A stretch of 64,000 nucleotides of DNA from Epiperipatus broadwayi (lineage: Eukaryota > Onychophora > Udeonychophora > Euonychophora > Peripatidae): assembly GCA_028023455.1 (NCBI GenBank), contig JAQFVV010006215.1, forward strand, positions 62,001 through 126,000. The letters run 5' to 3'. Below the pieces are notes generated by a model. That model had not been told where the DNA came from. It worked only from the letters and a program-made list of their open reading frames with translations, and made no database searches. Numbering within the stretch: position 1 is the stretch's first letter; every line of letters starts with the position of its first letter. Below are positions 58,383-64,000 of the stretch, one piece after another. Made by a program: the position numbers and the translations under genes.

Positions 58383-58798
58383 CGTTGATGATGATCCTTC
58401 CGTTGAGGTCCAATTTCCCCGATGGATTTCTTTCATTGGCCATTCTGTTCCTATTGTTTTCTTATCTGACCATTGCTTATACATTTTAGATGCCCAAGGC
58501 TAGTTTACTAATTAAAATAATCATTTCCATTTTACAAAAGATTAATTAATCTGTTTTCAAACTTAAACATGTATTTTTATCTCTAAATCTTTTCTGAAAA
58601 TTTAGTTTTAAAATACTTTTTCTGTACTAAAGTTTTATTTTAATAATTATTTATCTGTGCGATTTTATATATATGCGAGTTTAAGATGATTTTTTTTAAT
58701 TTTTAATTCTTAAAAAAGAAGTTTTTATTGGCGAACTTTTATTTTTTTTCATGTTTACTAATAAAAAAATCAATGTAACAACATCTGTGCCCGTTACA

Positions 58799-59520
58799 TA
58801 TCAGTAAACTTGCTTAAAAAAAATGAACAAAAAAAAATATTTTACTTAGAGTTAGTAATTATGGTACACGATTAACAAAATTTACAAAAACATCCAGTTA
58901 GTAACTTTACAAAAAGACTATATACAAAAAAAAAATGTTGAGCATCACTTTCCTAAGGACCATTTACGTTCATCTCCTCCCCACAAGAGTTCTATTTTTT
59001 TATACATTTTATTTTTACACATGGCATGACAACCAAATTTTATAAATTATTTACTTAAGAAGGTTGCATTGAGGTAAATATGTTTTAAGGAATAATGGGT
59101 TTAAACATGTATATTTGCAGCACAATTATAAATACCACCATTTTATTTATGACTGATTGAAATGCATTCATAGGGTTACACTGAAGTAATTCCCAAAGGT
59201 ACTCATCATAAGGCACATTTTGATCATAAACTTACATGGCTGTGCACACCTATACACGTTAAAGCATAATATATATTAGCAAACAAAAAAAAAACATATT
59301 AATTGCAACCTTTTGACCTTCTTTTTAATTAAATACAATTTAATATTATTAATACTTTCTCGTGTTTAATATATGTGCTATTTCTTTCTGGCAGTGCTTT
59401 TATAAGATTTAAAGTATACGACTTTATGTAACAGATAAAAATATTTCATTTTGAAAAAAGAAATCTACTCAGGGTATATGTGGTTTTTATTAATAGATCA
59501 GCCCCAGTTGGGTGGCCAGT
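58799..59520 (+). other. LTR element interior, non-coding
   Basis: 722 bp without open frame or gag/pol motif. It starts TATCAGTAAACTTGC, not an obvious tRNA primer site. It ends CCCCAGTTGGGTGGCCAGT directly before the right LTR, with a small CAGTTGG/CCAACTG-like symmetry, and no long polypurine tract. Confidence 0.8.
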
Positions 59521-61686
59521 TGTAACGATCCAGAAAATAACACTTAATGTGATCTGCACTACAGTGTGCCATCTAGGCATTTGAACCTAGAAAAATTTAT
59601 AAAGTAGGCAGATACGTAAGTCAAAAAAAATTTTTTTTACTTTATTTATATATTTTGATATTCGGTCATTAGCCCATGTCACTATCTCAGGGAGTAGCAG
59701 AAATTTAATAATATAATATCTTATCTAATTATATTTCAATATTAAAAAATAAATAAAATAAGCCATTGCCAGTAATTAACATACAAAAATTTATTTACGC
59801 ACATATATATATAAGATTTAACATTATTATTTTAATATGTTTACTTTAACATTTAACATTATTTTTACTTTTATTTTAGAATTTAAATTTACATTTTAAT
59901 TTTTATGCTATTATAAGTTCACACAGAGGGATTTATAAAAGTTGTTTATAAATGTTGAGTATAGATCGGTTACATAGATTACACAGCTAAAACATTTCAA
60001 AATACACATAAATGATCAAAATACAAAATCAATGATACCGTCAATTGCATAGGGAATACAAGAAACCCACTGGTATTCTTCGTAAGATACCACAGTGGCA
60101 CCAATAACTTAAAAGACATCCGAATAAATACATTTTAGATACTCATCGTAAGGTATCAGTATTTACCGAATGTCTATATATATTTTGACCGAATATGAAA
60201 ACCAAAAACATAATTAGCCGGTAACGAATCTATGCAAGCGTTTATAAACAACTTAAATTTAATGCATTTTTATTTAGTGTCGAGTATGAATAGACTACAT
60301 AGATTTGCATTTGAAGATAAAACATTCTATCCCCATTTAACCTTAGGTTAAAAGTTCGCAGTCAACCTGGTGTCAATCCATCTGATATATCAATGTATTC
60401 AATGTAATATGAATACGGCAACACAAAATAGGTTAAGATAAGACATTGACTCTCATCAGATAGGAATATTACATCTATCTAATGAGAAGAACAATAAAAA
60501 AAAAACTCCATAGAAATGGACTGCGGTCATTTTGCTGACTTACGATCGCATTCCCTAGGCAAGAGGAAGTGTGCGGCATATACAAGCGATTCTGCCCATA
60601 GCGAATCTTGCATTACATCTACTAACTACATCAATATATCCAATCCATTGACCCAATTCAACAATGACACGAATAACCTAAGATTACCCTCCCCTAATAT
60701 AACTTTACAAATCTATACAGCCATTCACGCCCAACTTAAGTTTATCATTGATATATTTTAATTTATCGGAAAACAGAAATCATAATAAAACTTAAAGAAC
60801 AAAAAAAAAAATATAAATGGAAATGATTTTACAAAAGAAATACATCAAATAACATTTTAACTACTTTAGTCAGATAGGAAATTCTTATATTTATAAATAT
60901 TGAAAAGTTTAGTATTTAGAGTTCTTTTGTTTAGAAATGTTCATAAATTATTTATATTTAAAGCTGAGAGTTCAAAAAGTTCTTACGATTTCAAAACGTT
61001 CCTTTTATCCGTTGCTTGCCATTTGGGATCCACATTAAATCCCCCGATGATCCTGTTGTCCTCAGTATAAGAAAAGCGATGTTTCATTTCTTTTTTTTTT
61101 TTAACAACTGAAGGGATTGAAGAGTGCGTCTTTTCAATCCCTTCTCCTTCAACTCTGCACTAACACATATAGTCACATCTCCTCCTTCTAATTAATTAAA
61201 CCAAATCACTTTTTATTTTCAAATTTTTTCTTTTATGCATAACTTTAGGATCCAATGGACATTACGTCATCGTTGATGATGATCCTTCCATTGAGGTCCA
61301 ATTTCCCCAATGGATTTCTTTCATTGGCCATTCTGTTCCTATTGTTTTCCTATCTGACCATTGCTTCTACATTTTAGATGCCCAAGGCTAGTTTACTAAT
61401 TAAAATAATCATTTCCATTTTACAAAAGATTAATTAATCTGTTTTCAAACTTAAACATATATTTTTATCTCTAAATCTTTTCTGAAAATTTAGTTTTAAA
61501 ATACTTTTTCTTTAATAAAGTTTTATTTTAATAATTATTTATTTGTGTGATTTTATATATATGCGAGTTTAAGATGATTTTTTTTTATTTTTAATTCTTA
61601 AAAAAGAAGTTTTTATTGGCGAACTTTTATTTTTTTTCATGTTTACTAATAAAAAAAACAATGTAACAACGTCTGTGCCCGTTACA
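59521..61686 (+). repeat. LTR, right copy
   Basis: 2166 bp, begins TGTAACGATCC and ends CCCGTTACA. Slightly longer than the left copy owing to small indels in A/T runs. Confidence 0.9.
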
Positions 61687-62550
61687 GTAGATTATGAAAA
61701 ATCATTTGATTCTATAAATATTTTGCAGTAAGAATCTGAAGAATATTTATCAAAATGCAACATTAACAAGGATGCATGTTATAGGATGATTCCATATCTT
61801 CAAAACTTTCTGCAGCCATTTTACAAGAAGTATTTTATGGACTAAAATAGGGAGTTAAGGGAATAAAATAAATGGATTTTATTTAAGTCTTTTAGAGTTT
61901 GCAGATGATTTACTTGTTTTTGAAAATAATACTTCAGTGGTTCAGAAAATGTAAGAGTTATCATATAAAGATAACAAAATAAATTAAAGCTAAATGCTAA
62001 GAAAGATTAAAGTAATGTTCAATGGATTTTCACATAAAAAAAATTAAGATTGAAAATCGGGAACTAAAAAAGTTAATAACTAAAAATATTTTGGTCAGGT
62101 ATTAATGCAGGTTGAAATATAATAGATGAAATCAATTATAGAATTAAACTTGGATGGACTGTTTTTGGTAAAAATAAGCATATTAAAAGAAAATATGGGT
62201 ATACATTTGAAATGTTTTTAATAGTTCAATTTTACCAGTTTTGCATAGAGATCTGATACTTGTTTATTTAATAGAAAAGGTCAATATGGAAGTTTCAGAT
62301 AATATGCTGATGTATGGAGAGATGTATGTTAGACATGACTAGAAGAGATTGAAAATAAAACATATATATAAAGGAACAAACAGGTATCATGTATCACTGA
62401 AAAATGTAAAATATTTAGAAAAAGTCTGCATATGAGATGAATGGATGAAATCGTTTTTTTTTGGTATGATGTGAAAAAGAGGTTATGACTCAAATAAAAC
62501 ATTGAACTATTTTCCTCTGGTAGAGAATCAATAGTTTGAAAATAATAATG
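61687..62550 (+). mobile_element. RTE LINE copy 3, downstream part
   Basis: Resumes GTAGATTATGAAAAATCATT (VDYEKSF) and runs through decayed RT (LEFADDLLVFENN near 61890-61925, catalytic ADD kept) and C-terminal regions to GAGAATCAATAGTTTGAAAA with a weak AATAATGATTATT tail near 62550. Many stops. Confidence 0.85.
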
Positions 62551-63173
62551 ATTATTAATCACATCCGCTATAACTATTTAATCATTAATTTTTTATTTCA
62601 TTGTTTTTGTCATTAAATTAATTAAAAATCAATTATATTTCACAAATCTTTTTATAAATAGCCAATAAAAACGTACTTTTAACTATATATTTTTAATTTA
62701 ATATTTCTATAATCCAATGAAATTTTTGTAAAGACATCAATCATAATGACAATTTATTTTTTAAATTTAAAATTCTACTTCTGCGATCATAATAGGAGCA
62801 TTTCTTCTTCAGTCAATTCATAAATCACTATTTAACGTTATTAAAATCCTCTTTTCTTGTTTTATATTGAACATTTTCAAATAAAATCTGAGTTTAATCA
62901 TAAATATCTTTGTCTAAAATAAATATTTGTAAAATATTTTGCAAAAATAATTGTAAATATGTAAATAAACTATGGAAAATATATAATTTTTCTTTTCAAA
63001 GTGACACAAAAGAAATATGATTGCAAATACTCTCTCAATCTTCTCAAAATCTGAGAACAAAGAATCTATCAATCACTATTGTTGCTGGTCTGTTTGTATT
63101 AGGTTTTCTGTGTGACATTGATATTGTCAGATATTTTTAAAAATTAATAAATCAATATTTATATTCATTTCAG
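62551..63173. other. AT-rich stretch upstream of the candidate exon
   Basis: No repeat family recognised. If 63174-63390 is an exon, this is intron; the last 20 bases are pyrimidine-leaning and end in TTTCAG. Confidence 0.4.
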
Positions 63174-63390
63174 TTTCTGTGACCAAATAAATGGAAAACC
63201 AGATGATGAATACTACAATTGGACACATGGGATTGAAATGAGAATCAAAAATGACTGCAGCACCAACAGAAAGTACTACAAAAATGCGACTGATAGTGAC
63301 CCTATTAAGTTCTTTTTAACAAGAAAAAATATTTTTAATTTAAAACATTTTAATATGAACAAAATTATGCTTCTACATACTTACCAATAA
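63174..63390 (+). CDS. Candidate host exon, unknown protein, Cys-containing
   Basis: Directly after a splice-acceptor-like TATTCATTTCAG, a frame of 71 codons (63175-63387) opens: FCDQINGKPDDEYYNWTHGI, then EMRIKNDCSTNRKYYKNATD and SDPIKFF, then a more A/T-driven tail to TAA at 63388. The first 45 residues are charged and polar with two Cys and two possible N-glycosylation sites (NWT, NAT), so an extracellular domain is plausible. Base composition is clearly richer than the flanks. It could be a last exon, or internal with a donor near 63289 (GTGACC) or 63309 (GTTCTT). No ATG is near, so it is not a single-exon gene. I do not recognise the family. Confidence 0.4.
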
Positions 63391-64000
63391 AACATTTAAA
63401 AAATATAGAACCGTAAGAATAAACTAATTTAAAAAAAAAACGCAGGCCATAAAAAGTTACATTTTCAGGGAATTATCAAATAGAAGAGTAACAGTCCATG
63501 GAAAATCCTCCCACCATGTTTATTTTTTCCTTTTTTCAGTTTTTTTTTTAAAAAGCAAAATAAATAATTTTTTTATTGCATTATTTGAATTTTTTTCTAC
63601 TTATTTTGTTTGCATTTCTGTTAACACATACTTACTTGCTCATTTAATTTATTATTTCTAATTTATCATTTATAGTTAAACATTTATGTCAAAAATGAGT
63701 TTCTAAAACATTTGCCATAATCTTTTTAATAATAAAACATCCTAAATTGTATCAAATATATGACATCTATAGTTTTATTTTATGCACATTTTAAAAATAT
63801 TGGTCTTTCAAAAATCAGTTTATGATTTTAGAAACAGAATTACTCGACCTTTGAATAAAATTGCACTATGGGAAATAATGAATTAAGTTTATTTAATACA
63901 TATTTATAAATTATTTTTTATTATGGAGTTTTATAAACCTTCTATTAAAACAGTTACGAATAATTTATGTGCCCAATTAAATATGAAGGAATTTATTTTA
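63391..64000. other. AT-rich stretch, nothing recognised
   Basis: No motif supported. No second exon was found before the window end. Confidence 0.4.

Larger units (their letters stand above)
56641..58798 (+). repeat. LTR, left copy
   Basis: 2158 bp. Differs from the right copy by scattered substitutions and small indels. Contains TGACGTAA-type and hairpin motifs listed separately. Small open frames inside (for example 57663-57878) have no ATG and are not conserved in length between LTRs. Confidence 0.9.
56641..61686 (+). mobile_element. Non-autonomous LTR retrotransposon with 2.16 kb LTRs
   Basis: Two long direct repeats (56641-58798 and 59521-61686) start TGTAA and end TTACA. They enclose a 722 bp interior with no coding domain. 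GTAG flanks the whole at 56637-56640 and 61687-61690, and RTE coding resumes exactly after it. The 4 bp duplication and TG...CA ends fit a Ty3/Gypsy-like integrase supplied in trans. The strand is arbitrary as no ORF or clear primer site shows direction. LTRs this long with an almost empty interior resemble a LARD. Confidence 0.9.

Noticed and set aside
57663-60761. Related small open frames in both LTRs (57663-57878 and 60516-60761) as a protein
   Set aside because: The left copy lacks the ATG present in the right one, and the similarity is simply that of the LTRs.
1-64000. CRISPR array, phage, plasmid or bacterial operon
   Set aside because: Repeats are not regularly spaced short units, there are no bacterial-type gene clusters, and all coding remnants are eukaryotic transposable elements.

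Overview
This is a strongly AT-rich window from an invertebrate animal nuclear genome. It contains no bacterial or phage genes, no operons and no intact host gene that I can recognise. Its content is almost entirely transposable elements in several stages of decay, nested inside one another. The mix points to a metazoan: RTE-type LINEs with (GAT)n tails, a second LINE family with a C-terminal zinc knuckle, Penelope-like elements carrying GIY-YIG nucleases, tRNA-derived SINEs, hAT and ISXO2/Merlin-like DNA transposon remnants, and a long-LTR retrotransposon. The phylum cannot be fixed by eye. A lophotrochozoan such as a mollusc is one possibility, but I would not rely on it.

Layout. 0-2 kb: a decayed Penelope-like element (PLE) on the minus strand. 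3-7 kb: a foldback element, RTE and LINE fragments, and a decayed hAT transposase of the ZBED/SCAND3 type. 7-18 kb: families with inverted or tandem architecture, a tRNA-like SINE, and several hairpin elements flanked by 12-16 bp target duplications. 18.4-19.7 kb: a second PLE copy on the plus strand with a tRNA-Gly-type SINE inserted in it. 20-21.2 kb: a minus-strand hAT (DUF4371/ZMYM1-like) remnant, also hit by a SINE. 21.3-25.2 kb: an RTE copy interrupted by an inverted dimer of a different PLE. 26-34 kb: two copies of the second LINE (one inside a foldback element), RTE 3' fragments and another SINE. 34-46 kb: sparse AT-rich sequence with RTE fragments, a palindromic repeat family and the 3' end of a third LINE. 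47-50 kb: the best RTE copy, with endonuclease, reverse transcriptase and C-terminal region. 50.8-52.2 kb: an internally deleted derivative of the second LINE that still has a long open C-terminal frame. 54.6-55.4 kb: two hairpin/TIR elements, one with a recognisable ISXO2-like transposase tail. 55.7-62.5 kb: an RTE copy split by a tandem-family repeat and by a young non-autonomous LTR element with 2.16 kb LTRs. 63.17-63.39 kb: the only candidate host exon.

The most interesting signal is architectural. Several unrelated repeat families occur as inverted dimers or foldbacks, and at least three of these insertions have direct flanking repeats of 12, 13 and 16 bp. Such lengths fit LINE-type target-primed insertion better than cut-and-paste DNA transposition. 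A second notable signal is a tRNA-like A/B-box segment at the same place in the 3' tail of both PLE copies.

How the parts act together: RTE, the second LINE and the PLEs encode (in broken form) the reverse transcriptases that could mobilise themselves, and possibly the SINEs and foldback elements. The nesting gives relative ages: RTE copies are older than the PLE dimer and the LTR element, and the PLE and hAT copies are older than the tRNA-Gly SINEs.
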